Below the pieces are notes generated by a model, which ran no database searches, had not been told where the DNA came from, and worked only from the letters and a program-made list of their open reading frames with translations. A DNA stretch of 64,000 nt from Nocardioidaceae bacterium (lineage in GTDB: Bacteria > Actinomycetota > Actinomycetes > Propionibacteriales > Nocardioidaceae), in the NCBI GenBank assembly GCA_030447865.1, contig JAUJOD010000004.1:62001-126000 (forward strand), read 5' to 3'. Made by a program: the position numbers and the translations under genes. This document shows, piece after piece, positions 27,847 through 37,100 of the stretch; the stretch's first letter is position 1, and the number at the start of each line of letters is the position of its first letter.

Positions 27847-28219
27847 CAAACCGCTACGCATTGCGCATCTTGAACCGTCCACGGGTTCTCTGCCGCTTCT
27901 AGTGTGGGTTGCTCGTGCGGCTTGAGGGCAGCGTGGACCTGCTCGAACTCATTGGTGGGCTCGCGGTGGACGACCGCTCAGATACTGCTTGGACGTAGCG
28001 AATCTCTAATCGTCGAGCCGGGCGCATGCTAGCCTGGATCGCGTGTGCATGGCTGCAGAGAAAGCGTCGGAGGATGACCGTCCGGCTCTAGCCCCGGCAT
28101 CGGACGCATAGTACTTGCGAGCGCGCCGTGGTTTGCCGACATTCTGGGGTTCGCCGGTCCCGACCGGCCTGATATGCGGCTCTCGCAGGGTAACCCGGCG
28201 CAGCGCTGTGGAGGTGTGC
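27847..28219 (+). promoter_or_regulatory. presumed promoter region of the RiPP operon
   Basis: There is no supportable gene in these 373 bases. A TTGAAC around 27868 with a TAGTGT about 18-20 bases downstream could serve as a sigma-70-like promoter. The E1 gene at the right end has its own GGAGG at 28210-28214. Confidence 0.3.
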
Positions 28220-29377
28220 TTGAGCAACGGCTTTCGCCCGGAGGATATTCTCCGGCCCTTGGTCAGGGCGCCGCACGCCCCATACCGCGTCGAGGAGGGA
28301 CGACGGATCCGCCTGGGTGGCGTCGTGGCGGGGGTCGCGGCGGAGCTGAAGGACGACACGGGTGCAGTCTGGAAACTGCTTGAACTCATGGACGGGACAC
28401 GCGAGCGGCCTGAGCTCGTCGACGCCCTGAAGGCCAGTTTTCCTCACCTGCAGGCGAGGTCAATCCTTGCCGCAGTTGACGGCCTGATCATGGGCGGATA
28501 CGTCGAGGACGCGAGCGCACCGCAACCCAACCTCTCCGTACGAGAGCTGGAGCGCTACGACCGAAGCATGAGCTACTTCCGCTGGACCGACCGCGAACCC
28601 AGCCGCTCACCCTGGAGGTCTCAGCTGATGCTGAAGCACTCCCGTGTGTCGCTCCTCGGGCTGGGCGGGACAGGTGGTGTGGCGGCTTCCGCGCTAGCAA
28701 TGAGCGGTGTGGGAACGCTACGGGTCTTCGACGCCGACTGCGTCGAAGTCAGCAATCTCAACAGGCAGGTTCTGTACAGCGAAGACGACGTGGGGAGTCT
28801 CAAGGTCGATGCGGCTCTCGCTCGGCTCCGATCGCAGAATCAGGACATCGAGATAGACGGCGCGTGCGTTCGGGTTGAACGGAGAGAAGACTTTGATCCT
28901 CTGTTGTCAGACTGCGATCTATTCGTCCTGTGCGCGGACACCCCGCGGGACCTCCGCAGATGGGCTAATCAAAGCGCAATACAGGCACAGGTGCCTTGGG
29001 TCGACGCCGGTTACCACGGCCCGCTCACGCAGGTCGCGCTGTACGTTCCGGGCGACGGCCCGTGCTGGCGATGCAACCTCTACGACCTTGAGGCCCGCCA
29101 CGCCGCCATCGGAGCTCGACCACTCGACGGGCGCGATATCCGTGCCCCTGCGACAGCGCGGGCGGTCAACGCTGTTGCCGCGTATATGTCGGGGACCCTC
29201 GCGGCGCACGCGGCGCTTGCGTTCCTGACGGGCTCTCCTCCAATGCAGTATGGACTGGTCACCGGCATCAACCTCATGAAGTTGACGGCTCCGCCTGTCG
29301 TTTCCTCCGGCGCGCGTTGGACCGAATGCCCCGAATGCGCCCAGTTGGCGGCACGCAAACCACAGAACGATCATTAG
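28220..29377 (+). CDS. RRE-fused ThiF/E1-like adenylating enzyme (RiPP maturase)
   Basis: TTG 28220 is five bases after GGAGG (28210-28214), giving 385 residues. The first 100 form a small winged-helix PqqD/RRE-like domain (PHAPYRVEEGRRIRLGGVV, ILAAVDGLIMGGYVED) of the kind that binds precursor leaders. The E1/ThiF Rossmann domain follows: SLLGLGGTGGVAAS (about 145-158), RVFDADCVEVSNLNRQ with the Arg used in adenylation. Two CxxC pairs, CWRC (282-285) and CPEC (370-373), should hold a structural zinc. E1-like RiPP enzymes (MccB, PaaA) activate a carboxylate of the peptide as an AMP ester for cyclisation or AMP transfer. The TAG stop is 13 bases before a 32-codon gene, so that peptide is the obvious substrate. 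No second modifying enzyme is seen, as in minimal PaaA-like systems. Confidence 0.85.
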   Translation: MSNGFRPEDILRPLVRAPHAPYRVEEGRRIRLGGVVAGVAAELKDDTGAVWKLLELMDGTRERPELVDALKASFPHLQARSILAAVDGLIMGGYVEDASAPQPNLSVRELERYDRSMSYFRWTDREPSRSPWRSQLMLKHSRVSLLGLGGTGGVAASALAMSGVGTLRVFDADCVEVSNLNRQVLYSEDDVGSLKVDAALARLRSQNQDIEIDGACVRVERREDFDPLLSDCDLFVLCADTPRDLRRWANQSAIQAQVPWVDAGYHGPLTQVALYVPGDGPCWRCNLYDLEARHAAIGARPLDGRDIRAPATARAVNAVAAYMSGTLAAHAALAFLTGSPPMQYGLVTGINLMKLTAPPVVSSGARWTECPECAQLAARKPQNDH

Positions 29378-29390
29378 GGAGGAGGTTCCC

Positions 29391-29489
29391 ATGGACGACA
29401 CCGACGAGCTGGAGTTCGATCTCCGCATTCTCGACGAAACGGAGTGCAATGTTAACAGCACTGCCGACGCTAACCCCAACAGCGACTGA
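29391..29489 (+). CDS. candidate RiPP precursor peptide, 32 residues
   Basis: The 13-base gap after the E1 stop contains GGGAGGAGG, an unusually strong ribosome site ending five bases before this ATG. The peptide is acidic. Residues 1-16 look like a leader with EFDLRIL (8-14), similar to the FDLD/FNLD boxes of other RiPP leaders bound by RRE domains. Residues 17-32 are a core-like tail rich in Asn, Asp, Ser and Thr with a single Cys19 in TECNVN, Asn at 20, 22, 28 and 30, and ending NSD. E18-C19-N20 recalls the E-E-N core that PaaA turns into pantocin A, and C-terminal Asn/Asp residues recall MccB substrates. Which residues are modified cannot be told. Confidence 0.72.
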   Translation: MDDTDELEFDLRILDETECNVNSTADANPNSD

Positions 29490-29507
29490 TTAGCGACCAG
29501 TTGGGTG

Positions 29508-29546
29508 GGTGCCCGGGTGCTGGCTCGGCTGCCGGCCCCGGGCACC
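29508..29546 (+). terminator. stem-loop between precursor and exporter genes
   Basis: GGTGCCCGGG (29508-29517) is perfectly complementary to CCCGGGCACC (29537-29546), with a 19-base loop. It lies 18 bases after the precursor stop and 21 bases before the exporter start. Partial terminators or processing hairpins here are usual in RiPP operons, where they raise precursor transcript over exporter transcript. Confidence 0.6.
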
Positions 29547-29567
29547 TGGCGCGGAGGAGACGTGGGG

Positions 29568-30857
29568 ATGTCAGACGGCCGAGCGAAGGATCTTCCTGTG
29601 CTTGGTGACCGCGCCGCTTCGTGCCTGTGGGTGGGCCAGGTACTGAGCACTCTAGGGAGCCAGGTCTCGTTCTTTATCATCCCCACGGTCGCGATCACCT
29701 ACTTGCATGCGAGCGAGAGCGATGTCGGCGTTCTCAATGCGGTGGGGTCGGTTGCTTTTCCCCTGCTCTATCTTGTCGCCGGTCCGTTTGTGGGCAGATG
29801 GCGCCTACTTCGTGTCATGTACGTGTCGGATATTGCCCGAGCTGTCGTATTCGCTGTCATTCCACTCGCCTTGGCGGCGGGCTACGCTTCGATGCCCCTG
29901 CTGTACGGTGTAGCGTTGGTTTCGAGCGTGTTCTCAGTGCTCTTCGACCTTGCCTATTCAGCCCTTTTGCCCCGGCTGGTTCGCGGCGAGGAGCTCGAAA
30001 GGCAGAACGGCCGACTCCAGCTCGCGTTCACGATGGCGCGGCTCGTGGGGCCACCGGTGGGGGGGCTCATGGTGAAAGTCGCTGGGGTTGTCGCCAGTTT
30101 GGCGTTGAACTCAGTGAGTTTCGTCGCCTCCGTGATCAGTGTCGTAGTCACCGGCCGGATGGTCCCAGGCACTGACACACCTGTAGAAGCGCCGCGGCGA
30201 GTTACGCGCTCCGATCTCATGGCTGGCTTTCACTTTCTGTGGCGGATCCCCATCTTGCGGCGGGCGACAGTCGCCTCGTCTCTGCACAACCTCGGTATGA
30301 ACGCGGCCCGAACGGCGCTGCTTCTCTTCCTCTACCGGGGTCTTGATCTTTCGGCGGCGGAAGTGGGGCTGCTATTTGCGGCCGAGGCGCTCGGCGCAAC
30401 CGTCGGGGCTGCACGGTCAACGCAGCTGATTCGGAGGCTGGGGGTGGGTGGCAGCCTGCTCCTGGGTCCGCTCGAGAGCATCTTGTGGCTGTTATTTCCG
30501 ATCGCGGTCATTGGCCATGGTGCAGCGGTTGCCACTGCCATCCTCTTCGTCTCAGCCGTCTGGCTTCCCATCTGGAACGTCACGATCACGACGCTGCGGC
30601 AAGAGATAGTGCCTCCTGACATCTTGATGCGCGTGCACGCGGCCAGCCGCACCGTCGTGCTCGGGACTATCCCGTTGGGATCGCTTCTCGGTGGCGTCGG
30701 AGCCGGTGCGTTGGCCAGCCGGTTCGGAGACGCTTGGGGTTTGTCGATTGCTGTCGCGTTGGGCGCCCTCGTCGCGACCGCCGCGCTGCAACCATTGGCC
30801 TCCCGGGACGTTTTCCGAGCGAAGGACTACGCCGATTACCGTCAGGAAGTCTCCTGA
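29568..30857 (+). CDS. MFS exporter of the RiPP cassette
   Basis: A 429-residue major-facilitator protein with 10-12 hydrophobic segments. Its DHA3/MFS_3-like features include VGQVLSTLGSQVSFFIIP at the start, the loop-2 region AGPFVGRWRLLRVMYVSD, and RLQLAFTMARLVGPPVGGLMV in helix 5. The ATG at 29568 follows GGAGGAG by eight bases. Pantocin-type and other small RiPP clusters carry MFS exporters that also give self-immunity. Its place directly after the precursor and its E1 enzyme makes export of the mature product the likely job. Confidence 0.85.
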   Translation: MSDGRAKDLPVLGDRAASCLWVGQVLSTLGSQVSFFIIPTVAITYLHASESDVGVLNAVGSVAFPLLYLVAGPFVGRWRLLRVMYVSDIARAVVFAVIPLALAAGYASMPLLYGVALVSSVFSVLFDLAYSALLPRLVRGEELERQNGRLQLAFTMARLVGPPVGGLMVKVAGVVASLALNSVSFVASVISVVVTGRMVPGTDTPVEAPRRVTRSDLMAGFHFLWRIPILRRATVASSLHNLGMNAARTALLLFLYRGLDLSAAEVGLLFAAEALGATVGAARSTQLIRRLGVGGSLLLGPLESILWLLFPIAVIGHGAAVATAILFVSAVWLPIWNVTITTLRQEIVPPDILMRVHAASRTVVLGTIPLGSLLGGVGAGALASRFGDAWGLSIAVALGALVATAALQPLASRDVFRAKDYADYRQEVS

Positions 30858-30887
30858 GCAGACGGTCGGCATAGCGTCGTCCGGCAG

Positions 30888-31240
30888 GTGGAGGTCGACC
30901 GCTTCTACCCGCTGTGGCTCCGGCTGGTGATCACCGGATTACGACGCGGCGAGCTTGCCGAGCTTGCGGCTCACGACGTTGATCTCTATCACGGTCGGGT
31001 GTCCCCCAGCGTGCCGCGGGTCGTCGTCGCCGGGCACGCCACCGATTCAGAACCTAAGGACGACCAGGGGTCAGCGCACCCTCGCACTCGACCCTGTAAT
31101 GAGCGAAGGCTTGAGAACGTACGTCCAAGACCGGCAAGAGGAACGCCGGGTCTTGGGCAATCCCACGGAGCTTCTCTTCGTGTGGCCGGATGGTCGCCCG
31201 CTTCACCCAGACATCATCACAGCCATCTTTCACAGCGGCG
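30888..31240 (+). pseudogene. tyrosine integrase core-domain relic
   Basis: LWLRLVITGLRRGELAELAAHDVDL carries the catalytic-domain start with the first Arg (TGLRRGE). After a frame change near 31060 the sequence reads QRTLALDPVMSEGLRTYVQ and PTELLFVWPDGRPLHPDII, the part preceding the H-x-x-R box, which is missing. It has no N-terminal domain. It begins 30 bases after the exporter stop and so closes the right flank of the RiPP cassette. Confidence 0.75.
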
Positions 31241-31321
31241 GCTTAGCGGGTCTGTGGTGGGCTAGCAATGGGGTTCCGCTCATCCGTACGAACCGTGGAT
31301 CGACTTGCCAGGGAGAGCGTG

Positions 31322-31588
31322 ATGGGCCGACGAACCGTGACCACTTACTACTCGGATATGACAGGCACAGCGATCAACGAGAAGGAGCCCGGCACTCGGT
31401 TCAGCCTGGACGGCGTCGACTACATGATCGATCTCACTCGATCGGAGCAGGCGGCGCTTCGCGATGCCCTTGAACCCTTTACGTCCGCTGCGCGCAAACT
31501 CACCACGCCATCGCACGGTGGCCGTCTGAGCGGACTCGAGGTCGACGTCTGGTGGTCGGGCTCGCAAGACTCCGCTGCCTGTCGATGA
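31322..31588 (+). CDS. Lsr2-like protein lacking the DNA-binding domain
   Basis: From ATG 31322 (GGGAGAG upstream) the 88-residue product begins MGRRTVTTYYSDMTGTA, then TRFSLDGVDYMIDLTRSEQAALRDALEPFTSAARK. This is the Lsr2 N-terminal beta-sheet and oligomerisation domain. Normal Lsr2 continues through a linker into a C-terminal AT-groove binding domain with an RGR motif; here residues 56-88 are unrelated and end with a stop. Lsr2 silences AT-rich foreign DNA in actinomycetes. A dimerisation-only form could poison host Lsr2 filaments, as truncated H-NS homologues do in enterobacteria; this is inference. It could also be a simple 3' truncation. Confidence 0.7.
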   Translation: MGRRTVTTYYSDMTGTAINEKEPGTRFSLDGVDYMIDLTRSEQAALRDALEPFTSAARKLTTPSHGGRLSGLEVDVWWSGSQDSAACR

Positions 31589-31846
31589 GGGGCGCCGGCG
31601 CTGCTGAGGCCTATTAGCCGATCGCCAGCAGGCAGCCGACGAGCGTCCGCGCATCGCGGGCATGCCCTTCAACGGCGATCCGGTGGCGGAGCACAGCGGC
31701 GACGTCGTCGGCATCATTGAGCGGTGCGCCGCGACAGTCCGTGGCAGGAGCCGTTCGAGATCGTGGTGGTACGCCACGGCCTGGCTAAGGGCGGCCGCCT
31801 CATCGAACGCCTTGGTCCTATGCGCTTGGCGAATGTGACCGGAGCT

Positions 31847-33169
31847 CTATCGGTATTGGCGAGCATGACCTACTCCTCCCGCCTCCTGAGCCACTACTGC
31901 CTCATACGCTGTGCGGTGTTGCTGGGCTTCGGGAGTGACGACTGGGATCGCTACAGGCGGTCGGAGCCGGTCTCGCGTTATGCCAATCAGTGGGGACTGG
32001 GCGGGTGACGTCACGGGCAGCCAGCGCTGGTCGGCGGGATAGACACCAGTGACGTGCTCGTCCATGAGCCGCGAGTCATTGACAGGGACGAAGTAGAGCT
32101 TCTCGTGGAAGCCGTGCTCGATGGTGGCTCTGATCCGGGAGTCTGTGCGGGTGAAACGCCGAGCGAGTTCGCGAAGGGACCCCGCAGCCTCGACAGAGGC
32201 GTCTGTGGTGGGCGTCCTTTGGAGACGCAGCGCAGCGTTCTGGCTTTCGACTACCGCGTAGCCACCTCCACCGATCAGGCCACCGACATCGCGGCTTGCG
32301 CGTACGAGCTCCCGGTACAGCTCCGCCCGGGCGGTGAACCTGTCGACCAGGTCAGGCGCAACTGCCGCGGCGTGCTTCGCGGCCTCATGGGAGGCCAGGG
32401 CTTGGGAATGCAGGACCCGGCGGAGGTTGAGAGCGTTGGGAATGCGGCTCAGATGAACGAGCATGTTGTGCTGCGCCTGGGCAGCACCCGCCACACCGGG
32501 CAGGGCCGGTCCCTCGATGATCCCCGGCAGTGGTCGCCAACCGCGTGCGTCGACACTGAGGTCGCGACCGTCGTAGTCGGCCAGGGCCGAGGTAACTGCC
32601 GCCGCTCTGCCAAGTCGAGTGGCTTCCTTGAGGTGCTGCCACCCCGGGACGTTGTCGTAGCGCCGGTCCAGGATGACCAGCGCACGGGTCAGATCGGCGG
32701 CATCCTTGAGAACCGTCCGGGATTGTTCCGAGGTGAGGTGACCGAAGTTCACCCCATCCGTGAAGTCATGCTCCCCAAGCGCAGCTGCGCGAGCGGTGCG
32801 CTGCCATGCCCCCATCAGCTGGTTGCTGTGTCGGGTTGCCAGCAAGTCGATTAGACGTTCGCCGTGGCCGACAGTAGTGACGGCGTCGCGGAGCCGGTAC
32901 CGCAGCTGCTGCACCGGGTCCTGCGTGAGGTGTGAAGTATCGGACAGATCGATCTTCGGCGTCACCGCCGTCACGGCTTGGAGGCACCAGGTCAGGGTTG
33001 CGAGCCGGTATCGCTGGATGATTTGGCCCATCCGTTCCCGCTCGGTGTCGTCAGTCCACGCCTGACCAGTGTTCTGCCCGGGCCCGCCGAGCTGCTGGAG
33101 GATCCGGTGCCGACCGAGCAGCCACGCCATCGAGTCCCGCAACTCTTGCGAGTTCTCGCCGTACGTCAC
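31847..33169 (-). CDS. conserved element protein of unknown function (440 aa)
   Basis: I do not recognise a named domain. The protein is largely helical, with no signal or membrane segment. Conserved stretches shared with the broken copy at 20356-21252 are VLKDAADLTRALVILDRRYDNVPGW, QAQHNMLVHLSRIPNALNLRRV and GFHEKLYFVPVNDSRLMDEH, so these mark the important parts. The GTG start at 33169 overlaps the upstream stop (GTGA). It is the third gene of a leftward operon with a small protein and an HTH protein, divergent from traA, a position that suggests a role in conjugation, replication or its control. Confidence 0.7.
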   Translation of the reverse strand: MTYGENSQELRDSMAWLLGRHRILQQLGGPGQNTGQAWTDDTERERMGQIIQRYRLATLTWCLQAVTAVTPKIDLSDTSHLTQDPVQQLRYRLRDAVTTVGHGERLIDLLATRHSNQLMGAWQRTARAAALGEHDFTDGVNFGHLTSEQSRTVLKDAADLTRALVILDRRYDNVPGWQHLKEATRLGRAAAVTSALADYDGRDLSVDARGWRPLPGIIEGPALPGVAGAAQAQHNMLVHLSRIPNALNLRRVLHSQALASHEAAKHAAAVAPDLVDRFTARAELYRELVRASRDVGGLIGGGGYAVVESQNAALRLQRTPTTDASVEAAGSLRELARRFTRTDSRIRATIEHGFHEKLYFVPVNDSRLMDEHVTGVYPADQRWLPVTSPAQSPLIGITRDRLRPPVAIPVVTPEAQQHRTAYEAVVAQEAGGVGHARQYR

Positions 33170-33465
33170 GACGACTGATCCACGTCCCAGGCGGCCTCGA
33201 GCATGCTCAGACAGATGGCCAGCTGGAGCTTGTCGACGGGGTGCTCCTCGAGATTGGCCATTGCCGCCCGAGCGACGCTGAACAAGACGTCGCGGTCCCC
33301 GGTCGGGACAACCGTGATCGGCGGGACCGTGCCGCCGTGGAGCTCGTCGAGCTGCAGCAGGACCCGCTCGTACTCCAGCGCGGCATCGAAGCTGCCGGCA
33401 GTGTCGGCGAGGCGGGCCACATACGACCTGGCCTCGGCGAGCAGGACTGCGTGGGAGAGCAACAT
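33166..33465 (-). CDS. small helical protein of the element operon (99 aa)
   Basis: A mostly helical 99-residue protein (LSHAVLLAEARSYVARLADT, then a Pro-containing turn VPPITVVPTGDRDVLFS and another helix). Its ATG overlaps the stop of the HTH gene by one base (TGATG) and its stop overlaps the 440-aa gene start (GTGA). No family recognised; strict coupling suggests it works with one of them. Confidence 0.65.
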   Translation of the reverse strand: MLLSHAVLLAEARSYVARLADTAGSFDAALEYERVLLQLDELHGGTVPPITVVPTGDRDVLFSVARAAMANLEEHPVDKLQLAICLSMLEAAWDVDQSS

Positions 33466-33905
33466 CAGAGATTCCCTTCTTTCATAGCGCCGCGGGCGGT
33501 TTCGTTGGCTTCACCGTGGGCTCCGAAAGCGCCTCGTGGGTAACTGTCGATGAGTTCTGTGGACGGCGAGGCAGTTCCGTGGCCTGTGGCTTCGGCGGCG
33601 ACTCGAAGCAGCCGCTTGACCGCACTGCGCGAGAGACCGAACAGAACCGCCATGTCGCTTCGGGGCAGGCCTTCCGCGACGAGTCGTCGGATGGCGGCGC
33701 CGGCTGCCACCTCAGCTGCACGTCCTGCGCGTTGGGCGGAATCGCGCGCACGTAGCGCCCGGCGCGCCTCCTGCCTGGCGAATGTGATGCGTCGATCACG
33801 CGCGATTCGATCCGAACGCTGAGCGTCATACGCCGCCACCAGCCGGTCGACATCTGCGACCAGATCCCGCGTCCTCGTCTGTTGAACCCGAGCCGCTTTC
33901 ACCAT
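33465..33905 (-). CDS. coiled-coil/HTH protein
   Basis: The 146-residue protein has a basic, alanine-arginine-rich helix (ARDRRITFARQEARRALRARD) followed by a helix-turn-helix (GLPRSDMAVLFGLSRSAVKRLLR, about 79-101) and a polar tail. The pattern matches small element-encoded DNA-binding proteins. As the first gene of the leftward operon and only about 200 bases from traA, it may control both divergent transcripts or act as a relaxosome accessory protein. Confidence 0.7.
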   Translation of the reverse strand: MVKAARVQQTRTRDLVADVDRLVAAYDAQRSDRIARDRRITFARQEARRALRARDSAQRAGRAAEVAAGAAIRRLVAEGLPRSDMAVLFGLSRSAVKRLLRVAAEATGHGTASPSTELIDSYPRGAFGAHGEANETARGAMKEGNL

Positions 33906-34114
33906 CGATCCACTCCTCGATCCCGAATCTCCCCTGCGACCTGCACAGGCGAAGCAGGACCGAGTACTTGGACACCGAAGACCCGAAAACCGGCCTCACC
34001 ACTGGAAGCCGACCGAGCACGACACACCTGGTGCACCGAGTGATCGGGCGGGCTTCACTGCATCTGCTGCAACATGTCCACGTAGTGCCGTTCGCGGTGC
34101 CTGCGGCGGGTGTG
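33906..34114. promoter_or_regulatory. divergent promoter region between traA and the leftward HTH operon
   Basis: This 209-base spacer separates divergent conjugation genes and is a natural place for an origin of transfer, which often lies beside the relaxase gene. I see no clear inverted repeat or nic motif by eye, and an in-frame upstream extension of traA crosses it. Confidence 0.3.
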
Positions 34115-37100
34115 ATGGGTCTTCACAAGTTGACGGCGGGTGACGGGTACACATACCTGACTCGTCAAGTGGCAGCCCACGACTCGACCGAGAATGGCAG
34201 CGTCAGCCTCGGGGACTACTACGCCGAGAAGGGCGAGTCACCGGGTCAGTGGCTGGGAGCCGGACTCGACGGACTGGGCATTGCGGCAGGCGCACCAGTC
34301 ACCGAGCCGCAGATGAAGTCGCTGTTCGGCTTCGGACGCCACCCCAACGCCGACCGGTTGGCAGGCGCTGTGGCCTCAGCTGGCGGCAGCAACGGGGCTG
34401 CGCTCGCCGTGGGAGCACTCGGCCGGCCGTTCAACGTGTACGTCGGCTCCTCGAGGTTCCAGGTGCAGGTGGCTCGCGAGTTCACCTCCCACAACACTTA
34501 CCGCGGTCTGCCCTGGAATGCAGCGATCGCTGTCGAGGAGCGCGCGGCCATCCGCACCGCCGTCGCGACGCGGATGTTTACCCAGCAGCACGGTCGACCA
34601 CCCGAAGACGCCCGTGAACTCTCGGGCTTCATCGCCCGTGCCTCCCGCCAGACCACCACAGCGGTCGCCGGGTACGACCTGACCTTCTCGCCGGTGAAGT
34701 CGGTGTCGACGTTGTGGGCGTTGGCGCCGGTTGAGGTGTCTGAGCAGATCCGGCGAGCACATGACGCCGCGGTCAAGGACACGATCGGCTGGCTCGAACG
34801 CGAGGTGGCGTTCACCCGAGTCGGACGAGCGGGCGCCCGGCAGGTAGCCGTTCGTGGCCTCGTGGCGGCCGCGTTCACCCACCGCGACAGCCGCGCCGGT
34901 GACCCCGACCTGCACACCCACGTCGCGGTCAGCAACAAGGTCCAGACCCTCAACGCAGACGGGGCCGGTAGATGGCTCGCTCTCGACGGGCGAGTGCTCT
35001 ACCGCGCCAAGGTTGCCGCGTCAGAGCGTTACAACACCCGGCTCGAAGCCGAACTCGTCGCGCGACTCGGCGTTCGGTTCGCCGACCGCGAGGCGACTAG
35101 CGGCAAGCGGCCCGTCCGTGAGATCGAGGGCGTCAATCCGCTGCTATCGAGGTGGTGGTCGAGACGTCGCCGCGAGATCGACGTACGACGAGCCGACCTG
35201 GCCGCCGACTTCCAGGCTCGCCATGGCCGCCCGCCGACCGCTGTCGAGGCGCTCGGCCTGGCACAGCAGGCGACATTGGAGACACGTGAAGGCAGGCACG
35301 CTCCGCGCAGCGAGGCCGCGCAGCGCGCGGGCTGGCGCAGGGAGGCGAGCGAGATCCTCGGTGGGGGCTACGAGGTCACCGAGATGGTCCGCGACGCGCT
35401 CAGGCGTCGGCCAGCGATCCTGCGGTTGACCGACTCATGGGTCACCGACTGCGCCACCCGTGTCATCGCCGTGATGGAGGAATCGCGTGCCACCTGGCGT
35501 GTCTGGCATGTCAGAGCCGAAGCCGAACGTCAGGCACGCGCTGCAGGCATCGGACTGAAAGACCTCGACAACGCGGTCGACCGAGTGGTCCGCCACGCCC
35601 TCAACGAGCTCTCCGTCCGCCTTGGCAAACCCGATCCCGTCAGTGAACCGGCGGCGCTTCGACGGACCACCGGAGAGAGCGTGTACGACGTCCACGGCGC
35701 GACCAGCTACACCTCCGCCCGAGTCCTGGCCGCCGAGCAACGCCTGCTCGACGTTGCCCGAGCCACGGACGGCCGGAAGGTGTCGGACGCCAGGGTGGGC
35801 ATCGCGATCGCCGAGGAAGCCGCCAACCGCATCGAACTCAACGAAGCGCAGGCCGCGATGGTCCGCGACCTCGCTACCTCCGGGAGGCGACTCCAACTCG
35901 CGCTCGCCCCCGCGGGCACCGGGAAGACCACGGCGATGCGGGTGCTCGACCGCGCGTGGACCGAGGCCGGAGGGTGTGTCCTCGGCCTCGCCCCCTCCGC
36001 GGGGGCTGCGCAGGAGCTCGGCCGCGCGGTCGACGGTCACACCGACACCCTGGCCAAGCTGACCTGGACACTCGGCAACGCTTCGTGCGACGAGTGGCCG
36101 GTTTGGGTGAGCGGCGTCGGCTCACGGACGCTGGTGATCATCGACGAAGCCGGGCAGGCGGGCACGGCGGAGCTTGCCACGGCGGTCGACTTCATCACGG
36201 GACGAGGTGGGACGGTCCGGCTGGTCGGTGATGACCAGCAGCTCGCCTCCGTGGGCGCGGGCGGTGTTCTGCGCGACATCCAGCAGACCGGCGGAGCGGC
36301 CACTCTGTCTGAGGTACGCCGCTTCCACGACCACGCTGAAGCGGCGGCCACCCTCGCCGTACGCGCGGGCGACGCGAGCGCCCTCGGTTTCTACGCCGAT
36401 AACGGCCGCATCCACGTCGGCGACATCGGCTCCGTCGCCGATCAGGCGTACGCCGCTTGGGCCGCCGACCGCCGTGTCGGACTCGACTCCATCCTGCTCG
36501 CGCCCACTCGAGAGCTGGTCACCCAGCTGAACGCACGAGCACGCCGCGACCGGCTCGACTCACGTTTGGACGTCGCGCAGGTCGGTTTGGCCGATGGCAC
36601 CCAAGCCTCAGCCGGCGACACGATCGTCACCCGCCGCAATGAGCGCCGGCTCACCGTCTCAGCGAGCGACTGGGTCAAGAACGGCGACCGTTGGGCCGTC
36701 GAGGCCGTCAATCCAGACGGAAGCCTGAGCGTCCGCCACCTCCGGCACCGCAGGTCCGTCATCCTGCCCGCTGCCTATGTCGCCGAGCAGGTCCAACTCG
36801 GGTACGCCGTCACCGTCCACTCTGCGCAAGGCATGACCACTGACACCGCCCACGTCGTGGTCAGCGGCGAAGAAGCCCGTCAACTCCTCTACGTCGCCGT
36901 CTCTCGCGGACGGATCGCGAACCACATCTACCTGGCCAACACCCACGACGGTGACCCGCACAGCCTGATCCGAGCCGAGACTCTCCTGCCGCCCACCGCG
37001 ATCGACGTACTCACTCACATCCTCGACCGCGATGGATCCCACCATTCGGCCACCACAACGAGGCGCGAACTCGACTCCTCCGCCGTCCAGCTGCACCAAG

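Noticed and set aside
33906-34114. Origin of transfer beside traA
   Set aside because: The position is right, but no inverted repeat or nic-like sequence was convincing by eye, so it is only mentioned as a possibility.
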